This document shows, in pieces, positions 1 to 7,659 of a stretch of DNA of 14,857 nucleotides. Position numbers and translations under genes: made by a program. Position 1 is the first letter of the stretch. Every line of letters begins with the position of its first letter. The notes under the pieces are model-generated. The model searched no databases and was not told where the DNA came from. It saw nothing but the letters and a program-made list of their open reading frames with translations. Origin of the DNA: Sulfuricurvum sp. IAE1 (GTDB lineage: Bacteria; Campylobacterota; Campylobacteria; Campylobacterales; Sulfurimonadaceae); the NCBI GenBank assembly GCA_945867285.1, contig CAMBHX010000031.1:1-14857 (forward strand). The letters are read 5' to 3'.

Positions 1-1
1 C

Positions 2-274
2 GATGTGGGGGCACATCTCAATATCGTGTTGGTATCTATCCCTGAGGGTGAAGACAAGATCGCCAAATATCCGGTGATGTTTCGTACGGCTGATTTGATA
101 CTTTTTACCAAAACAGATCTTCTTCCCTATTTTCAATACGATATTGAGAGAGAAAAAGAACAAGCACGGAAGATCAAACCCAATGTCGATATTTTAGAAG
201 TCAATATCAATGATGAAGCCTCTGTTCAACGAGTTATTGAGTGGATTGAATTTAAACGAAAGATGAGAGCCTAG
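2..274 (+). CDS. hypB: HypB, C-terminal fragment (Ni insertion GTPase for [NiFe] hydrogenase)
   Basis: This is the last 90 residues of a gene cut by the left window edge. The GTG at 5 is an internal valine codon (reading DVGAHLNIVL), not a start. HypB is a SIMIBI-class GTPase that works with HypA to deliver nickel to the large subunit of [NiFe] hydrogenase in the cytoplasm. The fragment carries the family stretch VSIPEGEDKIAKYPVMF, followed by the hydrophobic strand and guanine-specificity motif LILFTKTDLL (the NKxD-type G4 motif, here TKTD). The C-terminal helix is Lys/Arg-rich. Walker A and the N-terminal metal-binding part lie outside the window. The stop at 272-274 is 3 nt before hypC, so the genes are surely co-transcribed. 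The identity is confident because of the motif and the hypC-D-E-A neighbours. Confidence 0.93.
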   Translation, partial: DVGAHLNIVLVSIPEGEDKIAKYPVMFRTADLILFTKTDLLPYFQYDIEREKEQARKIKPNVDILEVNINDEASVQRVIEWIEFKRKMRA

Positions 275-277
275 TCA

Positions 278-571
278 ATGTGTTTATCGATACCCTCAAA
301 AGTAGTCAGTGTTGACCCGCAAAATAACATGGCTACGATCGATACGATGGGGATGCAGCGAAGTGCAAGTCTAGATCTGATGGAAGAGGGATCGGTTGCG
401 GTGGGCGATTATGTGTTGCTTCATGTCGGATGTATTATGAGTAAAATCGATGAAGAAGATGCGATGGAGTCGCTAAAAGTTTATCAAGAGATTATTGAGA
501 AACTCGATGAGCAAGAGCGTCAAGTGTTGATTCTAGAAAGTGATAATTGTCCTAATAGAGAAGTGGTATGA
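278..571 (+). CDS. hypC: HypC/HybG-family hydrogenase maturation chaperone
   Basis: HypC is a small OB-fold chaperone that, with HypD, carries the Fe(CN)2CO unit and hands it to the hydrogenase large-subunit precursor. The protein is 97 residues and begins with the signature MCLSIPSKV; Cys2 is the essential residue that binds the iron and the precursor. The central LHVGCIMSKIDEEDA matches the conserved HypC core (usually HVGFAI.KIDEEEA). The C-terminal tail after about residue 75 is acidic and poorly conserved, slightly longer than in many HypC proteins. Its last bases overlap the hypD start (ATG at 568) by 4 nt, which fits translational coupling. Confidence 0.96.
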   Translation: MCLSIPSKVVSVDPQNNMATIDTMGMQRSASLDLMEEGSVAVGDYVLLHVGCIMSKIDEEDAMESLKVYQEIIEKLDEQERQVLILESDNCPNREVV

Positions 572-1698
572 GTTGTTTGGAACTAAAAGATTTATATGAC
601 GGATTTAGAGATCCTAAGGTGATTAAAAGTTTTCAAAAACTAATTGCCCTCGAAGCCACGAAGCTTCTTAAACCTATCAATATCATGGAAGTGTGTGGAG
701 GGCATACCCATACGATTATGAAATATGGTCTCACACAGTTACTTCCTAATAATATCAATTTTATCCATGGTCCCGGATGTCCCGTGTGTATTATGCCCAA
801 AGAACGGATCGATCATGCGTATACGCTTGCAATGCAAGATGATGTTATTTTGCTGACATTGGGAGATATGATTAAAGTACCTGGAAGCCACGGTTCACTT
901 CAAGATGCACGCTCTCGTGGCGCAGACGTTCGGTATCTCTATTCACCCATGGATGCCCTCAAGGTTGCTGAGGAAAATCCTGATAAAAAAATTATCTTTT
1001 TTGCTATCGGGTTTGAGACGACAACTCCTATGACAGCGGCATTGATGGATAGTGTTATCAAGCGTAATATCAAAAATATCTTTTTTCATATCAACCATGT
1101 GACCGTTCCCGAAGCTATGGAATTATTGGTCGAGGGTCGTGATGATACCCACTGCATCGATGCATTTATTGGACCTGCACACGTGAGTGTCATCAGCGGT
1201 GCAAAGATTTATGAGATTTTTCCCAAAAAGTACCATATTCCCGTGGTCGTCTCAGGTTTTGAGCCCGTCGATGTAATGGAATCGATTTATATGATCGTCA
1301 AACAGTTTAATGAGGGCCGTAGCGATTTGGAGGTTCAGTACAAACGTTTAGTGAGCTATGAAGGGAATCTCAAGGCACAGGGGTTGATTCACCATTATTT
1401 TGAAAAAGTTGATTTGTTTAAATGGAGAGGAATAGGGCGCATACCTAACAGTGCACTGAGACTTCGAGATGAATTTGCTGCCCTAAATGCAGAAGTCATT
1501 TATAAAAACATTCTTTCCTACGAGGAGATCAACAATCATAAGCTCTGTATCTGCGGCGATATTTTGCGCGGACTTGCAAAACCACATGATTGCACAGTGT
1601 TTGGAACGGCATGTAAACCAACTTCTCCACTGGGGAGTTGTATGATCAGCAGCGAGGGAGCGTGTGCTGCTTACTATAAGTATGGGAATTTACTATGA
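568..1698 (+). CDS. hypD: HypD, Fe-S scaffold for hydrogenase Fe(CN)2CO assembly
   Basis: HypD is a [4Fe-4S] protein that, in complex with HypC, is the scaffold on which the Fe(CN)2CO group of [NiFe] hydrogenase is assembled. The 376-residue length is normal. Conserved motifs appear in order: CGGHTH (Cys43), GPGCPVC (Cys71 and Cys74, a redox-active pair), GFETTTP (149-154), and the C-terminal cluster region with Cys327, Cys329, Cys342, Cys349 (FGTAC), Cys358 (PLGSC) and Cys366 (SSEGAC), which includes the cluster ligands. All family cysteines seem present, so the protein should be functional. The start overlaps hypC by 4 nt and the stop overlaps hypE by 4 nt (ATGA-type junction), as expected in a coupled operon. 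Confidence 0.97.
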   Translation: MSCLELKDLYDGFRDPKVIKSFQKLIALEATKLLKPINIMEVCGGHTHTIMKYGLTQLLPNNINFIHGPGCPVCIMPKERIDHAYTLAMQDDVILLTLGDMIKVPGSHGSLQDARSRGADVRYLYSPMDALKVAEENPDKKIIFFAIGFETTTPMTAALMDSVIKRNIKNIFFHINHVTVPEAMELLVEGRDDTHCIDAFIGPAHVSVISGAKIYEIFPKKYHIPVVVSGFEPVDVMESIYMIVKQFNEGRSDLEVQYKRLVSYEGNLKAQGLIHHYFEKVDLFKWRGIGRIPNSALRLRDEFAALNAEVIYKNILSYEEINNHKLCICGDILRGLAKPHDCTVFGTACKPTSPLGSCMISSEGACAAYYKYGNLL

Positions 1699-2693
1699 AT
1701 AAAACAATAAACCTCGCCCAAGGCAACGGTGGAGAAGAAAATGCCGAGTTGATAAGCAAAATCTTTTACCAACATTTCAAAAACGATATTTTGGAGAAAT
1801 GTGAAGATGCGGCGATTATTGATGGTGGACGTCTAGCCTTTACTACCGATAGTTTTACGGTCAGTCCACTCTTTTTTGATGGCGGGGACATTGGAAAACT
1901 GAGCATTTGTGGAACGTGCAATGATTTGGCGATGATGGGAGCAAAGCCTGCATATATGACCTGTGCGGTGATTGTCGAAGAGGGATTTGAGATTGCTGAT
2001 TTGGAGACTATTGTAGTATCGATGAAAAAAGAGCTTGAGATCAACGGTGCTATTATTGTATGTGGCGATACGAAAGTCGTCCCACGAGGGAGTGTCGATA
2101 AGATTTTTATCAACACCACAGGTATTGGTGTCGTACAAAAAGAGGGGATCTCTTCCAGCAGTGTAAGCCAAGCCGATACCATCGTTATCTCCAATCAGAT
2201 TGGCCGTCATGGAGCGACGATTTTTGCTAATCGTGAGGGTATGAAGTTTAGCTCAGCATTACAAAGTGACTGCACCTCTTTGTGGCCGTTGGTGGAAAAA
2301 CTTCTGGCCGAAGACATTGCAATCACAGCAATGCGTGATGCGACACGTGGGGGTGTTGCCGCTGTGCTTAATGAGTGGGCAAAGCAATCAAACGTCTGTA
2401 TAGAGGTGAATGAAGAGAGTTTACCAGTAAGTGATGAAGTGCGCGGAATTTGTGAGATTTTGGGATTTGAAGCGTACAATCTAGCGAATGAAGGGACGTT
2501 TGTCTTGGCGGTAAAAAGCGATGATGCGAAAAAGGTAGTAGATATTTTACAAAGTTTTGAAGAGGCTCATCATGCAGCGATTATCGGTCAGGTAACCCAC
2601 CAGTATGATGGACGTGTTATACTTTTGAGTGCATGGGGATCCAAACGATTTATGGATTTACCCACAGGTGAATTGCTCCCGAGGATTTGTTAA
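1695..2693 (+). CDS. hypE: HypE, carbamoyl dehydratase for CN ligand synthesis
   Basis: HypE accepts a carbamoyl group from HypF on its C-terminal cysteine and dehydrates it with ATP to a thiocyanate, the source of the CN ligands of the hydrogenase iron. The 332-residue protein shows the PurM/AIR-synthase-like ATP fold: an N-terminal glycine-rich NLAQGNGGEENAELI, then DGGRLAFTTDSF and GTCNDLAMMGAKP, and later MRDATRGGVAAVLNE. It ends in PRIC, placing the essential cysteine as the last residue (Cys332), the diagnostic feature. The gene overlaps hypD by 4 nt and its TAA shares one base with the ATG of hypA. hypF, the usual partner, is not in the window and may be upstream. Confidence 0.97.
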   Translation: MNKTINLAQGNGGEENAELISKIFYQHFKNDILEKCEDAAIIDGGRLAFTTDSFTVSPLFFDGGDIGKLSICGTCNDLAMMGAKPAYMTCAVIVEEGFEIADLETIVVSMKKELEINGAIIVCGDTKVVPRGSVDKIFINTTGIGVVQKEGISSSSVSQADTIVISNQIGRHGATIFANREGMKFSSALQSDCTSLWPLVEKLLAEDIAITAMRDATRGGVAAVLNEWAKQSNVCIEVNEESLPVSDEVRGICEILGFEAYNLANEGTFVLAVKSDDAKKVVDILQSFEEAHHAAIIGQVTHQYDGRVILLSAWGSKRFMDLPTGELLPRIC

Positions 2694-3034
2694 TGCATGA
2701 GTATTCAATCGTGCAGGCATTGTTGAATCAGTGTGAAGAAATTGCACACCAAAACAATGCACATTTGGTTACGAAAGTCGTGGTGAAAATTGGTAGGATG
2801 TCCGGAGTTGAACCCCATTTGCTTGAAACCGCATTTCATACGTTCAAAGAAAAAACAGTGTGTGATGGTGCTTGGTTTGTTATGAATATTCAGCCATTGA
2901 CGATTGAGTGTCAAGCATGTGGTGTTATAACAGTATTGGATGAGATTTATTATAAATGCCAGTGCTGTGAAAGTATAGATGTTAAAGTCATTGACGGCGA
3001 AGATATGTTTTTGATGTCGTTGGAGATGGAGTAG
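2693..3034 (+). CDS. hypA: HypA, nickel/zinc metallochaperone
   Basis: HypA binds nickel through its N-terminal Met-His-Glu and passes it, with HypB, to the hydrogenase large subunit; in Helicobacter it also serves urease. The ATG at 2693 is chosen over an in-frame TTG at 2687 because mature HypA must begin MHE; this gives 113 residues, the normal size. The zinc-binding loop is visible as CQACG (CxxC) and CQCC (a second CxxC) about 20 residues apart. The start overlaps the hypE stop (TAATG). This is the last hyp gene of the cluster. The 93 bases to the next gene show no clear GC-rich terminator, so read-through into the flavoprotein gene is possible. Confidence 0.96.
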   Translation: MHEYSIVQALLNQCEEIAHQNNAHLVTKVVVKIGRMSGVEPHLLETAFHTFKEKTVCDGAWFVMNIQPLTIECQACGVITVLDEIYYKCQCCESIDVKVIDGEDMFLMSLEME

Positions 3035-3127
3035 AGATGTCAAAGATTTTTTAAGTGATTTTAATTCGTTCGGAGGGATAATTAGCCATTATTCTATGAA
3101 AAACAAACACTATTAAAAGGGTTATTA

Positions 3128-4558
3128 ATGAAGAAAGAAGATTTAGTGAAACATGCATCGACATATGAGGGTTTGTCACGTCGTAGTGCTCTAAAAATGA
3201 TGGCTCTCTCACCAATTACTGCATCAGTATTAGCAGGAACAGTGGCTCCAAGCGCATTGGAGGCATCGTCATCTGATGTTGTAGGTAAGATCGTGATTGT
3301 CGGTGGTGGCTCAGGTGCCTTGATGGTGCTGGCACGGCTTCGCCTGGCTCTCTCTAATCCTGATATCACGATTATCGCTCCCAATGACAAACATGTGTAC
3401 CAACCGGGACAAATCTTTGTTGCTGCGGGTGAATATGCTCCTGAAGATATTATTTTTGATAATACAGGTTATATCGGTGAAGATGTCACATGGATAAAAG
3501 ACGAAGCTGCTTCTTTTGACCCTGATAATAATACACTCACAACCAAAGGTGGAAAATTAGTCCAATACGATTACCTCGTCGTAGCCACCGGTGTGCAATA
3601 CCATTTTGAGCAAATTGCTGGACTTACTATTGATATGCTCGGAAAACATGGGATTTCGAGTGTCTATCACAGTGATTTAGCAGCGGGAACGGCTGATGGG
3701 GGACCAATCACGTATGAGTGGTTTAAACAAGTACATGAAGCGGCCAAGACATCTACCCCAAAGGTCATCTGTACACAACCATCAACACCTCTTAAATGTG
3801 GTGGAGCACCTCAAAAGATTCTCTATCTTAGTGATGACTTTCTAAAACGTGACAAATTAACAGCTGATTTCACCTTTGCGACAGCTGGTACAAAACTCTT
3901 TAATCTTCCCGAAATTGATTCTTCGTTGGCAAAAGCGCAAGAGAGATATGGAAATATTACCAATAAATTTGGACATGATCTCATTGCTATCGATGCCGTT
4001 GCTAAAAAAGCCACTTTTTTACATAAATACGAGGAGAAGGGGGAATACAATAAAATGTTTGAAGAGTATGACATGATCGACAAAGAAGAAAATGTTGAGA
4101 TTGTGTACGATTTTATCCATATTGTCCCTCCTATGAGTGCGGTTGATGCCGTTGCTAATTCGTCTCTTGGTTGGCAAAAAGGGAGCGCCAAAGGGTGGCT
4201 TGAAGTGGATAAAGAAACTCTACAACATCGTCGCTACAAAAACGTCTTTGGTATCGGGGATACGTGTGGTATTCCCATTGGTAAAACCGGAGGAAGTGCA
4301 CGTCATCACGCCCCTATTGTTGTGGGAAATCTCATCAGTGTGATGGAGAAAAGAGAGCCTGTATTGAAGTTTGATGGGTATACAGTGTGCCCACTCAAGA
4401 CAGCCTATGGTGAGATTATTATGGCAGAGTTTAACTATGATGGCTTGGCGCCGTCATTTCCACTCGACCCTGCACAACCTCGATGGATATGGTGGGCATT
4501 TGATATTTATGCACTTCAGCCCATGTATCGTTATTTGATGCTTAATGGATTGATGTAA
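3128..4558 (+). CDS. sqr: Tat-exported FAD oxidoreductase, type II sulfide:quinone oxidoreductase-like
   Basis: This is a probable flavoprotein oxidising sulfide (or a related sulfur compound) and reducing quinone at the membrane. The 476-residue protein starts with a twin-arginine signal: SRRSALK at 17-23, then a hydrophobic stretch to about 40 and a plausible cleavage site after PSALEA (46). The FAD-binding motif VIVGGGSGA follows at 57-65. Two motifs resemble the mitochondrial/type II SQR group closely: STPLKCGGAPQK, with Cys224, and DGYTVCPL, with Cys421, matching the two redox cysteines of that group. Also shared are VDKETLQHRRYKNVFGIGD and MAEFNYD. The C-terminus ends with an aromatic, amphipathic segment suited to membrane contact and is shorter than in human SQOR. 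AAAAGGG at 3114-3120 is a good ribosome site for ATG 3128. Flavocytochrome c sulfide dehydrogenase is an alternative for a Tat flavoprotein, but the cysteine motifs fit SQR better. The substrate is not proven. Confidence 0.82.
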   Translation: MKKEDLVKHASTYEGLSRRSALKMMALSPITASVLAGTVAPSALEASSSDVVGKIVIVGGGSGALMVLARLRLALSNPDITIIAPNDKHVYQPGQIFVAAGEYAPEDIIFDNTGYIGEDVTWIKDEAASFDPDNNTLTTKGGKLVQYDYLVVATGVQYHFEQIAGLTIDMLGKHGISSVYHSDLAAGTADGGPITYEWFKQVHEAAKTSTPKVICTQPSTPLKCGGAPQKILYLSDDFLKRDKLTADFTFATAGTKLFNLPEIDSSLAKAQERYGNITNKFGHDLIAIDAVAKKATFLHKYEEKGEYNKMFEEYDMIDKEENVEIVYDFIHIVPPMSAVDAVANSSLGWQKGSAKGWLEVDKETLQHRRYKNVFGIGDTCGIPIGKTGGSARHHAPIVVGNLISVMEKREPVLKFDGYTVCPLKTAYGEIIMAEFNYDGLAPSFPLDPAQPRWIWWAFDIYALQPMYRYLMLNGLM

Positions 4559-5474
4559 CATTAAGTTCTATGGCTGCTTTTACGGCATTGATATAGCTTA
4601 CTGTCGATGCTTTTTTATGGTAGGCAATATCAAATGCTGTCCCATGGTCAACAGAGGTTCGTACAATTGGAAGCCCTAGTGAGACATTGATCCCCTCGTC
4701 AAAATACAGAGCCTTTAGAGGGGCAAGACCTTGATCGTGATACATTGCTACGATGGTTTTAAAGTGTTGGCGTGAATGTGGTGTGAAGGCGATGTCAGGA
4801 ACGAGAGGTCCTTCGTAGATTATTTCACCAATCATCTCATTAGCTTGATTAATCGCTTGGGAAATGATTATCTCTTCGTCTCCCAAAACGCCATTGTCTC
4901 CAGCATGAGGGTTGAGCCCCAAAACCCCGATCGGGGTACGTTTGAGGCTTTGGTGTAATCGCAAGAGAAAATTGACTATCTTGTCGGTTGTAATATACCT
5001 TGGTACATCTTTTAGGGGTATATGTTCAGTATACAGTGCCACATATAGCTCTTCGCATCCCAGCATCATAATCGCATCGCTCTTGAGCAAATCTCGCAGT
5101 GCATCTGTATGACCGACGTACGACAAACCTGCTTTTTTCCATGCCTCTTTGTGGATAGGAAGAGTGACGATAGCATCAACGGATTTAGTAGTTGCTAGCT
5201 TGAGTGCCGTTGTAAATGAATCATAGCTGTATCGACCACTCTCACCGCTGACCACACCTGCTTCAATAGTAAACTCTCCACTGACTTTGACCATACTAAA
5301 ATCATTGGGAAATTGGGTCCCCAGAAGCATCGCTGCTTGGTGCGCCATAGTGTAGTTGATACAGTACATGGGATTGCAGATTTTTTTTATCTCATTGTGT
5401 GCTTTGAGGATGATCTCAAATCCAACTCCATTGAGATCACCCACGCTGATGGCGATTGTTTTTAGCGCTGACAT
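4542..5474 (-). CDS. pdxA: 4-hydroxythreonine-4-phosphate dehydrogenase PdxA
   Basis: PdxA oxidises 4-phosphohydroxy-L-threonine with NAD(P)+; the product loses CO2 to give the amino-ketone that PdxJ uses, in the deoxyxylulose-phosphate-dependent pyridoxal 5'-phosphate pathway. The 310 residues are slightly shorter than the E. coli enzyme. The N-terminal ISVGDLNGVGFE corresponds to the family GDPxGIGPE. The three metal-ligand histidines are seen in GHTD (His122), LNPHAG (His190) and MYHDQGL (His246). The substrate/cofactor region RTSVDHGTAFD lies at 272-282. The start (ATG, complement of 5472-5474) overlaps the end of pdxJ by 13 bp, so the two are co-transcribed and probably coupled. Its 3' end overlaps that of the convergent flavoprotein gene by 17 bp, leaving no room for a terminator between them. 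Confidence 0.96.
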   Translation of the reverse strand: MSALKTIAISVGDLNGVGFEIILKAHNEIKKICNPMYCINYTMAHQAAMLLGTQFPNDFSMVKVSGEFTIEAGVVSGESGRYSYDSFTTALKLATTKSVDAIVTLPIHKEAWKKAGLSYVGHTDALRDLLKSDAIMMLGCEELYVALYTEHIPLKDVPRYITTDKIVNFLLRLHQSLKRTPIGVLGLNPHAGDNGVLGDEEIIISQAINQANEMIGEIIYEGPLVPDIAFTPHSRQHFKTIVAMYHDQGLAPLKALYFDEGINVSLGLPIVRTSVDHGTAFDIAYHKKASTVSYINAVKAAIELNVTSIH

Positions 5475-6268
5475 AATTTTTTCATATCGCTTACAGCTTT
5501 TGCCAAACCTGTAAATACAGATCGAGCAATAATACTTTGCCCGATATTGAATTCTTGAATGGTGTCAATCTTGGTAATCCATTGAATATTTTGATAGTTC
5601 AATCCATGCCCTGCAGCAACTTTAAGCCCCAATGTGCGTGCCAAGTTGGCAGAATCTACGATCGAGGCGTATGCACCTTCAAGTTCATCATCGAGCTGGG
5701 GTCGGCTTAAATGTGCAAGAGACTCTATTATGTGATGAGAAGAGGGGAGAGAGGTATGTCTCATAGCATAGAGATTTGCAAAGCTTCCCGTGTGTAATTC
5801 TACCCAATGGGCTCCTAGCTTTTCGGAAGTCTGTATAGCAGTCTCATTGGGGTCAACAAATAAAGAAACTTCAATATCGTGTGCTTTAAGTTTATTTATA
5901 GCATTTAATATCAAATCATATTGACCTACAACATCCAGCCCACCTTCAGTTGTTACTTCTTCTCTTTTTTCTGGTACAAGTGTGGCTCTGTTGGGACGAA
6001 ATTGGCATACAATATCAATAATATCGGGATTAATAGAGCACTCCAGATTGACGGGAATAGGAGAATTTTGGAGTATATTGCGTGCATCTTCATCATGAAT
6101 ATGACGTCTATCTTCTCGCAGATGTATGGTGATTTGATCCGCACCGTTTTGTGCACAAATTGCCAATGCCATGAGTGGATCAGGGTCGTTTATTTTACGT
6201 GCTTCACGTAATACGGCGATGTGGTCAATGTTGACGCCAAGGTCTATTTTAGTTTTGTCGGAGTGCAT
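5462..6268 (-). CDS. pdxJ: Pyridoxine 5'-phosphate synthase PdxJ
   Basis: PdxJ condenses 1-deoxyxylulose 5-phosphate with the amino-ketone made by PdxA, giving pyridoxine 5'-phosphate. It is a TIM-barrel enzyme, here of 268 residues, a little longer than the E. coli protein. Family motifs are visible: LGVNIDHIAVLREAR (10-24), TIHLREDRRHI (47-57), NLECS (74-78), VPEKREEVTTEGGLDV (98-113), WVELHTG (155-161), AAGHGLNYQN (218-227) and the phosphate-binding FNIGQSIIARSVFTGL near the C-terminus. AAGGAT lies upstream of ATG 6268 on this strand and supports the start. The gene overlaps tgt upstream by 20 bp and pdxA downstream by 13 bp. No defect is seen. Confidence 0.97.
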   Translation of the reverse strand: MHSDKTKIDLGVNIDHIAVLREARKINDPDPLMALAICAQNGADQITIHLREDRRHIHDEDARNILQNSPIPVNLECSINPDIIDIVCQFRPNRATLVPEKREEVTTEGGLDVVGQYDLILNAINKLKAHDIEVSLFVDPNETAIQTSEKLGAHWVELHTGSFANLYAMRHTSLPSSHHIIESLAHLSRPQLDDELEGAYASIVDSANLARTLGLKVAAGHGLNYQNIQWITKIDTIQEFNIGQSIIARSVFTGLAKAVSDMKKLCQR

Positions 6269-7370
6269 AAAAATCCTTTTTAAATTGGTTAAATGTTCCT
6301 GCTAAGATTGCTCTTCGTGCTTCTCCTACGAGCCAGAGATAATAGTGAAGGTTGTGTAACGATGCAAGACGGAAAAAGGTAAGTTCTTTAGAGCGAAACA
6401 GATGATGCAAGTAGGCACGACTGTAGCGTTTGCATGTATAACAATCACAGGCAGGATCGATAGGGTCTTGGTCGAGTTTGAATTTGGCACCACGGATATT
6501 GATACGCCCATAGGTAGTAAAAAGTGTCCCATTTCGGGCATTTCGTGTTGGCATAACACAGTCAAACATATCGACGCCACGCTCGATATTCTCTATCAAA
6601 TCCTCAGGTGTACCCACTCCCATGAGATAACGAGGTTTATGGGTCGGCATAAGAGGTGTCGTGTGCTCTACAGTATCGTACATGAGGTTATTAGACTCAC
6701 CGACACTCAAGCCTCCTATTGCAAATCCGTCAAAATCCAGCGCACACAGTTCGGTTGCTGATTGTGTACGAAATGCCAAATCAGTCCCCCCTTGGATAAT
6801 GGCAAAGATGTTTTGGTGGACGCCAATGCCAAGGGATTGTTTATGCCGAAAATACTCAATCGATTGTTTTGCCCATTGTGTTGTCCGCTCTATGGAGGTA
6901 CGTATGCGTTCTTGCGTTGCGGGAAGGGCAACGAGATCATCCAAGATCATCATAATATCGCTGTTGAGATTGTTTTGAATATCGATCACTTTTTCTGGGG
7001 TAAAAAAGTGTCGTGAGCCATCAATGTGACTTTTGAACTCGATACCTTGTGCAGTTGGTTTGGATATATCGCTGAGGCTAAAGGCTTGAAATCCCCCACT
7101 GTCGGTCAAAAAGCTTTTAGGATAGGTAGTGAATTTATGCAATCCCCCTAGCGTCGCAATGGTCTCATCTCCTGGGCGTAAATAGGTATGGTAGGTGTTT
7201 GCTAGGATGATTTGTGTGTTTAAGATCTCGGTCATGTCATACATATCTAGCGATTTAACACTCCCTACCGTACCAACGGGCATAAAAATAGGGGTTTGTA
7301 TGGTGGAGTTGGCTGTAGTAATAGTACACGCTCGTGCGTTGCCACAGGTAGCATCGATAGTAAAGTTCAT
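6249..7370 (-). CDS. tgt: tRNA-guanine transglycosylase (queuine tRNA-ribosyltransferase)
   Basis: Tgt swaps guanine 34 in the anticodon of Tyr, His, Asn and Asp tRNAs for the queuosine precursor preQ1. The ATG at 7370 is preferred to a TTG one codon earlier and gives 373 residues, the usual bacterial length. Motifs are MPVGTVGSVK, the base-recognition FLTDSGGFQAFSL with Asp90, IIQGG, AIGGLSVGE, MGVGTPEDL, the nucleophile motif MFDCVMPTRNARNG with Asp270, and the zinc site CDCYTC (three cysteines) plus the His in SLHN. Everything needed for activity is present. It is the first gene of the minus-strand group tgt-pdxJ-pdxA. The link between tRNA modification and vitamin B6 here is probably only transcriptional. 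Confidence 0.97.
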   Translation of the reverse strand: MNFTIDATCGNARACTITTANSTIQTPIFMPVGTVGSVKSLDMYDMTEILNTQIILANTYHTYLRPGDETIATLGGLHKFTTYPKSFLTDSGGFQAFSLSDISKPTAQGIEFKSHIDGSRHFFTPEKVIDIQNNLNSDIMMILDDLVALPATQERIRTSIERTTQWAKQSIEYFRHKQSLGIGVHQNIFAIIQGGTDLAFRTQSATELCALDFDGFAIGGLSVGESNNLMYDTVEHTTPLMPTHKPRYLMGVGTPEDLIENIERGVDMFDCVMPTRNARNGTLFTTYGRINIRGAKFKLDQDPIDPACDCYTCKRYSRAYLHHLFRSKELTFFRLASLHNLHYYLWLVGEARRAILAGTFNQFKKDFYALRQN

Positions 7371-7553
7371 CAAAGTCTCGTTTGTTTTTTCATATTTTAT
7401 CCAAAAAATACCAATAGATACGATGTGTTATATGAGTATCATCTCAGATTATCACTACCGTTTTTGGCGTACTGTTATAGGGGATAGACTAATACCAAGA
7501 ATCAACTGTGTGGAGAAAGGGTGTTTCAAGAAGAACAAAAATTAAACAATCTG
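7371..7553. other. Divergent intergenic region, tgt side
   Basis: This stretch separates tgt (minus strand) from the palindrome and promoter of the plus-strand operon. It must contain the tgt promoter. AT-rich hexamers readable on the minus strand (for example TAAAAT about 25-30 bases upstream of the tgt ATG) are possible -10 boxes, but none has a convincing -35 partner. The bases just before the tgt ATG on the minus strand (ACGAGAC) give only a weak ribosome site. I see no RNA gene, repeat or coding sequence here. Confidence 0.5.
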
Positions 7554-7580
7554 TTTATTGATTAAAATTTAATCAATAAA
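7554..7580. repeat. Perfect 27-bp palindrome, candidate operator
   Basis: Two perfect 13-base inverted arms (TTTATTGATTAAA and its exact reverse complement) flank a single A at 7567. The element contains no G-C-rich core and no adjacent U-tract in either direction, so it looks like a protein-binding site rather than a terminator. Its centre is about 42 bp upstream of the TATAAT box at 7607, so roughly 52 bp upstream of the expected transcription start, a position typical of an activator site. The regulator is not identified. Confidence 0.65.
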
Positions 7581-7582
7581 GG

Positions 7583-7620
7583 TGATTACTCCTAATGTAA
7601 TTCCTCTATAATTATCCCAT
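7583..7620 (+). promoter_or_regulatory. Likely sigma-70 promoter of the guanidine operon
   Basis: A perfect -10 hexamer, TATAAT, sits at 7607-7612. The 16-18 bp spaced upstream positions (7583-7590, TGATTACT) match the -35 consensus poorly, which is common for Campylobacterota promoters and also fits activator dependence, given the palindrome just upstream. Transcription would start near 7619, about 45 bases before the first helix of the riboswitch, so the whole aptamer would be in the leader RNA. Confidence 0.65.
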
Positions 7621-7659
7621 GAAGAAAAAGCGGGGAGAAGATTTCTTCCAATATTGTTC

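Noticed and set aside
3035..3127. Tiny ATG frame (five codons) and possible terminator after hypA
   Set aside because: The frame is too short to support and no stable hairpin with a T run was found in these 93 bases.
5921..6211. Long plus-strand open frame opposite pdxJ, and similar ones opposite tgt and hypE
   Set aside because: They lie wholly antisense to clearly conserved genes, have no recognisable motif and no ribosome site; treated as frame shadows.
7554..7580. The palindrome as a bidirectional terminator
   Set aside because: It has almost no G-C pairs and no dedicated U-tract, and it lies upstream of both divergent genes rather than after one.
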